A DNA stretch of 64,000 nucleotides, taken from Gilliamella sp. wkB7. Lineage in GTDB: Bacteria > Pseudomonadota > Gammaproteobacteria > Enterobacterales > Orbaceae. The DNA is taken from assembly GCF_001693435.1 (NCBI RefSeq), contig NZ_CM004509.1:2170001-2234000 (forward strand). The letters are read 5' to 3'. The notes under the pieces are model-generated. The model worked only from the letters and a program-made list of their open reading frames with translations, was not told the DNA's origin and made no database searches. This document shows positions 1 to 7,436 of this stretch, in pieces. Position 1 is the first letter of the stretch. Each line of letters opens with the position of its first letter. Both the position numbers and the translations under genes were made by a program.

Positions 1-334
1 GGCGGTACCCAAATTTGATTGTTAAAGAAATTAACTCACCCCCATTAAAATAAAATTTTATAAAAATCTATGCATACTATACATGATTTCTTGTAAGCCT
101 TATTGTATAAGGGTTCGCGCTATGTATAACTACATTTTAACCCTACATAACTCTACATTTTTACTATACATAATTCAGTGATGTAAAAATTTATTACTAG
201 ATTAGCTAAATAATGGACTGTTTATTTTTTATGATTTTGATTATTCCAAGTCAACTATAATGTTATACTTATGTAAGTAAACCCACATGCAGTTAATTTG
301 TATTTTCTATATCCAACATCTTTAGGAGATTATA
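1..334. other. AT-rich non-coding stretch at left edge with ATACATA-like repeats
   Basis: No convincing gene is seen here. Between about 70 and 175 there are several short related words (CATACTATACAT, CTATGTATAAC, CTACATAAC, CTATACATAA). Similar TATGTATAG words recur, partly in the opposite sense, at 9280-9420. This could be a replication origin or a recombinase/regulator binding region of the integrated element. The function is inferred only from the repeats. Confidence 0.35.
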
Positions 335-694
335 ATGAATAGAGAAACATTATTTAACTATGCCAAAAAACATTTTCATTCAGAACCTAACTATCTTTGG
401 GAAAATTTACCTAACTATGCAGTATTGCGCCATCATCAGGATGGCGATAAATGGTATGCTATTGTTATGAATGTATCTGGCTCAAAACTTGGTCTAAAAG
501 ATGATAAAGAGATTGATGTTCTGGATATTAAAGCAAGACCTGAACATATAGGTTCTTTAAGGAAAAAAGAAGGTATTTTGCCAGCATATCATATGAATAA
601 AGAGCATTGGATCAGCATTATTCTTTCTGGACATTTATCAGATAAAGAAATATTCGATTTACTTACCGAAAGTTATCACTTAACTTCAAAGTAA
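335..694 (+). CDS. MmcQ/YjbR family protein
   Basis: This 119-residue protein has the size and pattern of the MmcQ/YjbR family: an N-terminal start like MNRETLFNYAKKHF, a central WYAIVMNVSGSKLGL strand pair, and a late NKEHWISIIL segment followed by a helix. The family has a CyaY-like fold and is often called DNA-binding, but its role is not settled. The start is supported by a good ribosome binding site (AGGAG, 324-328). It converges on the primase gene, separated by a terminator. It may belong to the flanking chromosome or to the satellite; the sequence does not decide this. Family call fairly sure, function unknown. Confidence 0.75.
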   Translation: MNRETLFNYAKKHFHSEPNYLWENLPNYAVLRHHQDGDKWYAIVMNVSGSKLGLKDDKEIDVLDIKARPEHIGSLRKKEGILPAYHMNKEHWISIILSGHLSDKEIFDLLTESYHLTSK

Positions 695-757
695 TTTTAG
701 CCTTAGCTTTAATATATTTGTTTATTTCCTTAAGTATCTATTTTGTATAATACAAAA

Positions 758-780
758 AAACCGCCAATCAAGGCGGTTTA
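758..780 (-). terminator. Rho-independent terminator of the primase operon
   Basis: A perfect 8-bp stem AAACCGCC/GGCGGTTT with a 6-base loop is followed on the minus strand by a run of T. It lies just after the primase stop codon and between two convergent genes, so it may also slow readthrough from the YjbR gene. Confidence 0.8.
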
Positions 781-801
781 AACATTAAAAAACAATTAGC
801 T

Positions 802-3147
802 TTAGGTAGGATCTTCTGCTTTAGGTAACCAGTCTTTATCGGCGTTTGAATTAAGCTCTAAGTTGGTTTTAATTCCTGCTGTATAGCGCTTCTTCATGTA
901 TTGCTTGCCGTTCTCGTTTAATGCGTAACTTAAAGATGTGCCGAACTGAGTTAAGGATAAGGGATTATTTAGCCCTGTGTTACGAATGTATTCGATATAA
1001 GCATGGTAAACATACTTTCTTGGATTGAATGGAACAATTCCTAGATTACCTACTGACATACCATTAGGGCAGTCTAACGCGTCAAAATAGCTACAGAAAT
1101 CGACTAAATGGTCAGATTCTCTTTTAATAGCCTTTGCTTCTTCTGATTGTTGCTGTTTATGTAATCGTTCTTTAGCATCATTAGGGTTAGTGAACTCATT
1201 AAGTAGCAACCTCACAATTGAGGGCAGCTCTTGCTCTATTTTGCTAACCAAGTTTAAATCTCGCTCTGTTTCAGGTATAACCTCGCCAAAGTGAAATATT
1301 ACTCTTCGCCTTGATATGCCCCCGTTGCGCTCATTAAATCGCATGGCTTCGTTGTTGATTACTAACACTACTGCTGGAATCTTACAGGAATAGGGCTGCT
1401 TGTGTTTAGGGTCAATTGCGACTTCATCACCGCCAGTAATCGCTTTTAATCCTGCACCACTGCCCATATATCGCGGTTGGTCTGGTAATATGACTAATGA
1501 GTAACCCACGATTAAGGCTCTGTCCCTTGCCTTTTCTAATGCGTCCATAGTGCCTATTACAGTATTGTTTTTACCTGATAACATCGTCGAAATTTCAGCA
1601 AAAACACTTTTACCGCTACCGCCTGCGCCTGTAACCTCTAAGAATAATTGCCAGTCATGACGATTAGCCAATATCATATATAGCGCAGCTAAGATATTTT
1701 TAGCCTTATCTTGATTGCCTGATGCTCTTTTTAGCCATTTAGCAAAGTTCGGTGCGTGAGTTTCGAAAGATTCATTTTCTTTGGCAGGGTAATAATCAAT
1801 ATCATTACTTACCAATAACCAATCTTGCTTATTGTGTGGTCTGAAAGTTTGTGTCTTCAGCTCATAAACACCATTTTTAAAACAAATTAAATCCTTTTGA
1901 GAGCTTCCCATTGCAGGTAAAGATAGTCTGAGGGTTTCAACCGCAGAACTTATGCGCATAGGGTTAAATGGCTCACCTGATTGATTAAATAAATCGGCTA
2001 ATGTTCGCATCAAAACTTTATCGCTAATGGGTTGCCATGCATTAGCTTGATAGTAATAAATTTCATCGGTAGTAAGATTAATAGCAAGGTTATTATCATA
2101 ATATTGATTAAGCAGTTCGGCGCGCTGATTTGATGCCATTTGCGATAAATTCATGTTTTGGGTTTCAAGTTTTTTCAAGTTTTGGTTGTTCGTATTTGTT
2201 AAGGTTTGAACGTTAATTTTTGATAAGTTTTTATCGAATAAAGCTGAAGTTTTCTGAAGTCCGAATTGTTGTCTATAATCATCCCAATCACATTTATAAT
2301 CAGTGTCAGGGATTGTGTAATAACCATTTACCGCTTTAGCCGCTTCTATCGCTTTTTCTTTACCTGTGTTTTTATGATTACCTATATCATTATCACCCGC
2401 AATAATAATATTTACGGTAGTATTAACCTCACGAATAGCGTTAGCCACATGAATAAGGTTGCCTGCATCAATAGCAGATATCACCATTGACCGATGGCGG
2501 AATTCCGCTATCGATATACCTGTGGCTAATCCCTCGCAAATAATAATCTCGGTAGCTGTGAGTAATTCTTTTTTTACCTCGTCAGGCTTGCCCAAATTTG
2601 GGCTAACCCATATAAAAGCACCTTTCTTATTTGAGCCTCTCATTAAGCGCTTATTTCCGTTTGGCTCGATAAATTGACCGCCTGTATATTCACTGTTGAT
2701 ATTAATCAAAGGTACAAAGATACGCCCATCATCTAGCAAGGTTAAATCGAACGTTAACCCTTTTTCAGTGAGGTAATCCGACTGCCCTAATATTGCTTTA
2801 GATAGTAAATATTCAACCTTTTTAAATATGGTCTTACTCTGTAGGTCGGATTTCAAATCCGAGCTTGTGGCTTTATGATTATTTAAATTTAAGCATTCAG
2901 CTACCTTACTACTAGCTTTTTTAGAATCACAATGATAATAGTTTTTGATAAGTTCTAAGCCGTCACCGCTACCGCATTGATTGCAGATATAAGTACCGCG
3001 CCCATTTTTATTATCAAACCTAAATCTATCTTTACCACCGCAGACAGGGCAAGGACAATGCTTTCCATTACCCACCTCAATGCCTAATGAACTAAAGATT
3101 GATTGCCATTTACCCACCGCTTCGGCTGTAATTTCGTTTATTTTCAT
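802..3147 (-). CDS. P4-type primase-helicase (alpha-like replication protein)
   Basis: This 781-residue protein is the replication protein of a P4-like satellite. It carries a CPCPVCGGKDRF...CNQCG zinc ribbon near residues 31-58 (primase zinc-binding), a Toprim segment IIICEGLATG near residue 200, and a superfamily 3 helicase domain with Walker A GAGGSGKS near residue 506 and a LVILPDQP Walker B-like segment. Phage P4 alpha combines primase, helicase and origin recognition in one 777-residue chain, which matches in length and order. The ATG at 3147 is preferred over the upstream GTG at 3156 because AAGGTGG lies at the right distance from it. It is the last gene of a minus-strand operon; the preceding gene ends at 3158. 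Confidence 0.92.
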   Translation of the reverse strand: MKINEITAEAVGKWQSIFSSLGIEVGNGKHCPCPVCGGKDRFRFDNKNGRGTYICNQCGSGDGLELIKNYYHCDSKKASSKVAECLNLNNHKATSSDLKSDLQSKTIFKKVEYLLSKAILGQSDYLTEKGLTFDLTLLDDGRIFVPLININSEYTGGQFIEPNGNKRLMRGSNKKGAFIWVSPNLGKPDEVKKELLTATEIIICEGLATGISIAEFRHRSMVISAIDAGNLIHVANAIREVNTTVNIIIAGDNDIGNHKNTGKEKAIEAAKAVNGYYTIPDTDYKCDWDDYRQQFGLQKTSALFDKNLSKINVQTLTNTNNQNLKKLETQNMNLSQMASNQRAELLNQYYDNNLAINLTTDEIYYYQANAWQPISDKVLMRTLADLFNQSGEPFNPMRISSAVETLRLSLPAMGSSQKDLICFKNGVYELKTQTFRPHNKQDWLLVSNDIDYYPAKENESFETHAPNFAKWLKRASGNQDKAKNILAALYMILANRHDWQLFLEVTGAGGSGKSVFAEISTMLSGKNNTVIGTMDALEKARDRALIVGYSLVILPDQPRYMGSGAGLKAITGGDEVAIDPKHKQPYSCKIPAVVLVINNEAMRFNERNGGISRRRVIFHFGEVIPETERDLNLVSKIEQELPSIVRLLLNEFTNPNDAKERLHKQQQSEEAKAIKRESDHLVDFCSYFDALDCPNGMSVGNLGIVPFNPRKYVYHAYIEYIRNTGLNNPLSLTQFGTSLSYALNENGKQYMKKRYTAGIKTNLELNSNADKDWLPKAEDPT

Positions 3148-3157
3148 TACCGCCACC

Positions 3158-3532
3158 TTAGTGAATTGTCGCGTTAGATTCAGCTTTGATATCTTCGACT
3201 AAACCAATAAACAATGTTGAAAGCAATTTTTGCCCGAACGGAGTTAATGAAATAGGTTTATCTGCGTTTTCTGTGTACATGTCTTTTAACGCGCCATAAG
3301 TGCGATTTAATCCCTCGCTTTCGCCGAAATTCTCAATCAGGTATTGCTTAAGGTTGATTTTTAACCCTAGTACAATTAAATCTTTATTAATATCAATTTT
3401 AGTACCCTCATGAATAAATACTTGACTATCATTTTTGTTAATCTGCTCAATTAAAAACAAACTTGCTACTATTGCCATAACTGAATCAACGATGATATGG
3501 TGAATTGCGGTTATTTTTTGGTTATTATTCAT
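3158..3532 (-). CDS. Hypothetical satellite protein
   Basis: This 124-residue protein is not recognised. It has a mixed helical N-terminus (ITAIHHIIVDSVMAIVASLF) and a C-terminal stretch PISLTPFGQKLLSTL that resembles a segment near the end of the primase (NPLSLTQFGTSLSYAL), so the two may share a small winged-helix-like module. The start at 3532 is chosen because AAGGAAG precedes it; a longer in-frame reading to 3601 lacks a site. It overlaps the end of the preceding gene by 8 bases and abuts the primase gene, so it is translationally coupled in the replication operon. Confidence 0.7.
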   Translation of the reverse strand: MNNNQKITAIHHIIVDSVMAIVASLFLIEQINKNDSQVFIHEGTKIDINKDLIVLGLKINLKQYLIENFGESEGLNRTYGALKDMYTENADKPISLTPFGQKLLSTLFIGLVEDIKAESNATIH

Positions 3533-3875
3533 TATTGTTAACTTCCTTATGATTAAGTTTATCGTCAAGTAAATTAATTTGATTGGAAGCAAAGCAAGCA
3601 ACGTTTTTTAATTGTGCTAACAAGTAACCAATGTCGCGTGTATCGTCTTTAAATTGTTGTTCCTCATATTCTTCACATTCAGAAGCCCAAAATAACAAAT
3701 TACCAATAGCACCGATTCCCCATAGAATTGATTGTCTGAGTTCCTCTAAGTGTGCTTTTGCGTGTAATAAGTTTTGTGGTTGGATATCAGCCCGATATAA
3801 ATTCAAGACAGATAAAAGGTTAGGTAGGTCATATTGTCCATTTTTAGAACATACGGTATCATTACTACTAGCCAT
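3525..3875 (-). CDS. Hypothetical satellite protein (derepression-like position)
   Basis: This 116-residue acidic protein is not recognised by sequence. It is rich in helices and contains HLEELRQSILWGIGAIGNLLFWASECEEYEEQQ. The ATG at 3875 is preferred because GAGG lies eight bases upstream. The same frame is open up to an ATG at 4430 that also has a good ribosome binding site, giving a possible 301-residue reading, but most of that extension is antisense to the small gene at 4015-4182. In P4 the gene in this place encodes a derepression protein; that role here is only suggested by position. Confidence 0.6.
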   Translation of the reverse strand: MASSNDTVCSKNGQYDLPNLLSVLNLYRADIQPQNLLHAKAHLEELRQSILWGIGAIGNLLFWASECEEYEEQQFKDDTRDIGYLLAQLKNVACFASNQINLLDDKLNHKEVNNNE

Positions 3876-3969
3876 AATCATTACCTCGATTAATGTTATT
3901 GTGGTTAGATCCCTCAAAGTAGGATCAGTACTTTGAGGGATTGCTTTTTTAAGATAATTACGTATATAA

Positions 3970-3981
3970 TGGTAACTACCA
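3970..3981. promoter_or_regulatory. Operator-like palindrome, copy 1
   Basis: TGGTAACTACCA is a near-perfect 12-bp palindrome in the space between the divergent starts at 3875 and 4015. It matches copy 2 except for one central base. The two centres are 33 bp apart, about three helical turns, as expected for cooperative repressor dimers. Confidence 0.6.
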
Positions 3982-4002
3982 CTATAATCTAATCTATCAC
4001 AC

Positions 4003-4014
4003 TGGTAATTACCA
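4003..4014. promoter_or_regulatory. Operator-like palindrome, copy 2
   Basis: TGGTAATTACCA is a perfect 12-bp palindrome that ends directly at the ATG of the small ribbon-helix-helix gene. With copy 1 it probably forms a switch controlling the divergent replication operon and the small gene. The binding protein is not shown by the sequence; the adjacent small protein is the obvious candidate. Confidence 0.6.
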
Positions 4015-4182
4015 ATGCAAGAGAAAAAAGAAAAAAAAGATTTCGACCGTTCAAACAGCACTATGAAGCATATTCGTTTTGAAGATGATCTATTAGAGCA
4101 AATTAACCAACAAGCAAAGAAAGATAATGAATCTTTTTCTGGCTGGGTTAAAATTGCTTGTAAAATGAGATTAGTGGAATAA
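4015..4182 (+). CDS. Small ribbon-helix-helix-like protein (YlcI/YnfO type)
   Basis: This 55-residue protein has a lysine-rich N-terminus, then MKHIRFEDDLLEQIN, a linker and FSGWVKIACKMRL. The pattern of a beta strand followed by two helices fits the ribbon-helix-helix fold, and the KHIRF-DDL-EQIN...FS-WV sequence resembles prophage YlcI/YnfO (DUF3950) proteins. It is the only plus-strand gene inside the satellite's minus-strand cluster. No strong ribosome binding site precedes the ATG at 4015, because the palindrome occupies that place; an internal ATG at 4063 is a possible alternative. It is followed directly by a terminator, which supports a real short transcript. A role as autoregulated repressor is inferred. 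Confidence 0.6.
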   Translation: MQEKKEKKDFDRSNSTMKHIRFEDDLLEQINQQAKKDNESFSGWVKIACKMRLVE

Positions 4183-4194
4183 TTTACTATTTTA

Positions 4195-4220
4195 ATACCA
4201 CCAAAAAGTGGTATTTGTTT
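4195..4220 (+). terminator. Terminator of the small ribbon-helix-helix gene
   Basis: ATACCAC and GTGGTAT form a perfect 7-bp stem with a 6-base loop, followed by TTGTTTTC. It begins 12 bases after the stop codon at 4182. Confidence 0.65.
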
Positions 4221-4432
4221 TCTTGTTTTTCTTTTTATGGACTGACAAAACCAACATTTTAAATTCAACCCTATGTAATGAGTTTCCCGACACATATGCG
4301 CGCGTGTAGTGATATCAATAAAATCTTCTCTAACGTGTCGAAAAATTACATCGCAGAGATTCACAGGGCGATTATTTAAGGGCTGGGTATACAGATGTAT
4401 AGCTAAATTGTTATATAAGCTTGTAGTCATTT

Positions 4433-4603
4433 TTAAGCCTCTTTGCCGATTAGTAGCTTTGTGATAGCTTGATTAGTCGTCCATTCGGTAATTTGTTCAT
4501 TATTTGCACTTTGATTCCTGAATTCTAATGAATCAAAGATTAAAAAAACATCACCTTTAATTGTTGTTTCTTTTACTGGTGCTAGATTTATAAAATTAGT
4601 CAT
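4433..4603 (-). CDS. Small hypothetical satellite protein
   Basis: This 56-residue frame begins MTNFINLAPVKETTIKGD and ends LLIGKEA. It is not recognised. It is supported by a good ribosome binding site (GAGG, eight bases before ATG) and by tight packing: the next frame in the same direction starts two bases after its stop with its own GAGG. The site just upstream carries the GACACGTTAGAG word that also lies before the next gene at 5268. Probably real, function unknown. Confidence 0.5.
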   Translation of the reverse strand: MTNFINLAPVKETTIKGDVFLIFDSLEFRNQSANNEQITEWTTNQAITKLLIGKEA

Positions 4604-4614
4604 GATCAAACCCT

Positions 4615-5268
4615 CTAACGTGTCCTTAAATTATTAATCGTTTTATTAGAGGTAATTAAATCAGACAACGCGCTTATTCTTCGTTTAACTTCCCTTATCG
4701 CTTCTGTGGGTGAGTCTATCTCATTAAATACCGCTGATTCGATTTGTTGTAAGATGATTAGCGCCCCTAATTGCTGTTCATTAGCTATTTGCCTCTCTCC
4801 TGAGTATAACCCTGTAAATCTGTTTTCAGCTTTGGCGAGATTAATATAATGGTACTTTTTGACACCTTGCATCATTGATAAAGCGTAACGGCTCTGATGA
4901 TAGAAAGGTAAGTATTCGCGTTTTACTTTTTCGCGTTCTCGGCTATTAGCGAAGGCTTTGGTTACTCGCACTTTAAAATCAATAATTTGTTTATGATTTT
5001 TACCTCTTGCAATTCGACTAATTAAATCGAATTGATTCTCATTGAGTAGCGCATAAGTAATTGTCACAGCTCCAACGCCTCTTTTTCTCGATGCCTTTTG
5101 AAAAGGCAGTGAGCCAAATTCTTTTAAATCATTCTTATTCGAACGGATCAAATTCATTAAACTTTTATGAGTAATTCCCATTTCTTTAGCTACTAAACGG
5201 CTGTCAATTCTTGGTTCTTTGGATTGCGTCAATTCAATATCGTTATTTTTAATAATTAAATCTGTCAT
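4615..5268 (-). CDS. Rha-family-like phage regulatory protein
   Basis: This 217-residue protein has an N-terminal helix-turn-helix-like region IDSRLVAKEMGITHKSLMNL followed by ITYALLNENQFDLISRIARG and a DFKVRVTKAF helix near residue 105. That order matches the Rha family of phage regulators (found in phi80 and lambdoid prophages), in which the N-terminal part recognises DNA and a variable C-terminal part follows. Here the C-terminal half is charged and helical. AAGGA precedes the start. It lies between the AlpA regulator and the small replication-operon genes, as expected for early control of the element. Confidence 0.75.
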   Translation of the reverse strand: MTDLIIKNNDIELTQSKEPRIDSRLVAKEMGITHKSLMNLIRSNKNDLKEFGSLPFQKASRKRGVGAVTITYALLNENQFDLISRIARGKNHKQIIDFKVRVTKAFANSREREKVKREYLPFYHQSRYALSMMQGVKKYHYINLAKAENRFTGLYSGERQIANEQQLGALIILQQIESAVFNEIDSPTEAIREVKRRISALSDLITSNKTINNLRTR

Positions 5269-5484
5269 ATTCCTTCTCTCTTAACGTGTCAGAAAATTAC
5301 CCTTTAATTTAAATTTAGGTAATAAGATAACGTGGCTCAATTTTGAGATTTGCTTTAAAATCAATTAGTTAATTTGGTGTTTTAGCTAGACACTTAACGC
5401 GATATTGGCTATCATTGGAAGCGTCATTATTCCAGTGTTAGCCCTTTATCATTTCGCGATATAAAGGGTTTTGCTTTATCACCA

Positions 5485-5685
5485 TTAAGCCACATCACGG
5501 CGTTCTACTCTGCGAGATTCTAGCCAAGAGTAAATTTCATCAGCACGATACCCAACGCGACGCAAGCCAATTCTTATCTTTTGTGGGAAGGTTTTGTCTT
5601 TCAGTTCTAGCGTATAAAGACTAGTGTCAGATTTGAAGTGAAGTAAATTTTTAACTTCTTTTTTAGATAGGATTGTATTTGTCAT
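5485..5685 (-). CDS. AlpA family phage regulatory protein
   Basis: This 66-residue protein is a MerR-like winged helix of the AlpA family: ILSKKEVKNLLHF, then FPQKIRIGLRRVGYRADEIYSWLESR. AlpA of E. coli element CP4-57 (integrated at ssrA) activates expression of the excision machinery; P4 Vis is a related excisionase-regulator. The start has a clear GAGGT site. It is the first gene of the control cluster and is separated by about 130 bases from the gene upstream. A role in excision or integrase control is likely from family and context. Confidence 0.88.
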   Translation of the reverse strand: MTNTILSKKEVKNLLHFKSDTSLYTLELKDKTFPQKIRIGLRRVGYRADEIYSWLESRRVERRDVA

Positions 5686-5812
5686 TTGTTACCTCGTTAT
5701 AAAAGTGATTAAAACGGGGTAACTGTATCAAAAAGACAAGAGATACTGTATGGAAAAACAGTTATTTTGTTTTTCTGAGAATTTTACAAGATACAAAATT
5801 CTCTACTAATAA

Positions 5813-6673
5813 TTATATATCTAGTAGAACAGATGTTGTAATATTTTTTAAATGCTCGTTTTTTTCAACAAATAATTTATATAATCGTAAATATTCAACC
5901 GTAAAGAGATTCTCTGCGAATGGTTTTATAGTGTCTTTAATTACATAACTATCTTTGAATTCATCTTTAAAAACTAAAAATGATAACAAAGTGTCACTGA
6001 TAGTATATGAGTTAAGTCTACACCATAAAAGAATATCTATTATCGGTAATGCTCGGTAAGATATGATTTTTTTCAGTGATTGAATGCCAATATTGACTTT
6101 TGGTATTTCGGGTTCTTTTATTTGTAATGACTTTCGCCATATTGGTAAAAATTTTTCCATACTTTTTAATATTTCTTCATCAGAATACGTTTTTATATTA
6201 CATCCAATAATTAAAGGAAAAACAGAAATGTCGTCACCTTGTGTTAGTTTAGATATCTGGGTAAAAGTTTCATGCTTACCATAATGGAATTTATTATTAT
6301 TCAAGGTTAAAATTTTCTCATCAAAAAAAAGTTGAACTAATTTTACTAAGCCATGTAAGTTTAATGGGACTAGACTGCAATCATCAGGATAAGGCATTAC
6401 TTTAGAGAGAGGTGTATAAGAATTGTTATCATCCAAAGAACTATCATTATCATTTCTATGTATATATGGATCACTATATAATACAGAGTAAATGGTTGAT
6501 TCGGCGTATTCTTCATTATCATATAGATCATAACAAAATAGACGAGTTTCAAATTCTCTTAATAACTGTTCTATTGTTATCGAAGAAATAAAATCATAAT
6601 GTTCTAATTTAAACCATTTTAAATCATTAGATTCTGCTTTAAATAAACCTGTCTTTTTGCATATTTTAACCAT
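5813..6673 (-). CDS. DUF6387-like protein, probable satellite cargo
   Basis: This 286-residue protein has the N-terminal pattern LKWFKLEHYDFISSITIEQL, resembling the start of DUF6387 proteins, which occur in enterobacterial islands and satellites and have no settled function. No membrane segment, signal peptide or catalytic motif is seen. The gene is richer in AT than the housekeeping genes and stands alone between AlpA and the effector pair, the kind of slot where satellites carry cargo such as phage-defence genes. The family call is from memory of the motif and moderate; any defence role is speculation. Confidence 0.55.
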   Translation of the reverse strand: MVKICKKTGLFKAESNDLKWFKLEHYDFISSITIEQLLREFETRLFCYDLYDNEEYAESTIYSVLYSDPYIHRNDNDSSLDDNNSYTPLSKVMPYPDDCSLVPLNLHGLVKLVQLFFDEKILTLNNNKFHYGKHETFTQISKLTQGDDISVFPLIIGCNIKTYSDEEILKSMEKFLPIWRKSLQIKEPEIPKVNIGIQSLKKIISYRALPIIDILLWCRLNSYTISDTLLSFLVFKDEFKDSYVIKDTIKPFAENLFTVEYLRLYKLFVEKNEHLKNITTSVLLDI

Positions 6674-6855
6674 ACACCCCTCACGCCCCTAATAGATATT
6701 TGCGCCAGTTCGCTAGGGTTGCGAATGTTCGGGGATCAGCCTAGACGCAAATAATACTCTAACATACAGTTAGATGCATTATAACACTGTATCTATATAC
6801 ATAAAAATAACTATGATAAAATTAGAGGGCAAAAGAATATTTTAAGGGTAGGTGA

Positions 6856-6936
6856 ATGAGAGATTTAATAAAAGATAATAATAAATATTTGAGCCGTCGC
6901 GCTACATCAAAATTTCAGGCTCGTACGGTAGCATGA
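6856..6936 (+). CDS. Possible 26-residue small protein or leader peptide
   Basis: The frame reads MRDLIKDNNKYLSRRATSKF plus six residues. It is basic and not recognised. AAGGGTAGG lies just before the ATG and a strong terminator follows eight bases after the stop, so a short transcript is plausible. It could equally be the body of a small RNA with a chance frame. Confidence 0.3.
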   Translation: MRDLIKDNNKYLSRRATSKFQARTVA

Positions 6937-6943
6937 TAGTTGT

Positions 6944-6966
6944 AAGCCCTTTGATGGGCTTTTTAA
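6944..6966 (+). terminator. Rho-independent terminator
   Basis: AAGCCC and GGGCTT pair around TTTGAT and are followed by TTTT. It closes the short plus-strand transcript proposed at 6856. Confidence 0.65.
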
Positions 6967-7112
6967 ATTCAACCCTATGAAAGGGATTTGTAAGCTGTCT
7001 TTATTATGAAGATAACTGTTTTAATTTAACGAAACTACATAATTTTTGCAGTTCCCGATTAAATATTTTTAAATAGTTCTGTTTTCGACCTTTAAATGTA
7101 TAGAACGTTATA

Positions 7113-7421
7113 CTATTTTTTCTTTTTATCGAAAGGGTGGGTAATTTCTTCTGCCCACAGCACTGCAAATATATATACAACCATAAAAAATCCTGCTGAT
7201 GCCCTAATATAATAATTATCTATATTAGTGAAAAGATTTTCCCTAAAACAAATGCTACCGTGAATTGCTGCAAACAAGTATGTCCAAATTATCAGAATTC
7301 GTCGCTTCCATCTTAACGGTTTGTTATATTTATAATCCTGTTTTGTAAAACGAGCGCGACGAAAATAATAACACGCTAATAAAGTTGCTATAGATAAAAA
7401 ATAATAAAAAATAATTAGCAT
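7113..7421 (-). CDS. Small membrane protein, probable immunity protein for the PAAR effector
   Basis: This 102-residue protein has about three membrane segments: near residues 2-20, 42-60 and 73-92, with a basic loop between the first two and a lysine tail. It is not recognised by family. AAGGGA precedes the start, which lies 15 bases after the stop of the PAAR-effector gene. In type VI secretion effector pairs the immunity gene sits directly downstream, and a membrane immunity protein fits an effector that acts on the inner membrane. The role is inferred from position and topology. Confidence 0.6.
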   Translation of the reverse strand: MLIIFYYFLSIATLLACYYFRRARFTKQDYKYNKPLRWKRRILIIWTYLFAAIHGSICFRENLFTNIDNYYIRASAGFFMVVYIFAVLWAEEITHPFDKKKK

Positions 7422-7436
7422 CGATAATCCCTTATA

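Larger units (their letters stand above)
6674..7112. other. Intergenic stretch with a short ORF and a terminator
   Basis: This stretch holds a 26-codon frame (6856-6936, plus strand) with a good ribosome binding site, a rho-independent terminator at 6944-6965, and one copy of the 19-bp word TTTTAAATTCAACCCTATG at 6961-6979. The other copy of that word is at 4257-4275. It may be the site of a small RNA or leader peptide. Confidence 0.4.

Noticed and set aside
1..300. Left attachment site of the satellite
   Set aside because: No stretch resembling the ssrA 3' end was found, so no att claim is made here.
2266..2677. Plus-strand frames inside the primase gene
   Set aside because: They are opposite-strand readings of a strongly conserved primase; no start signals.
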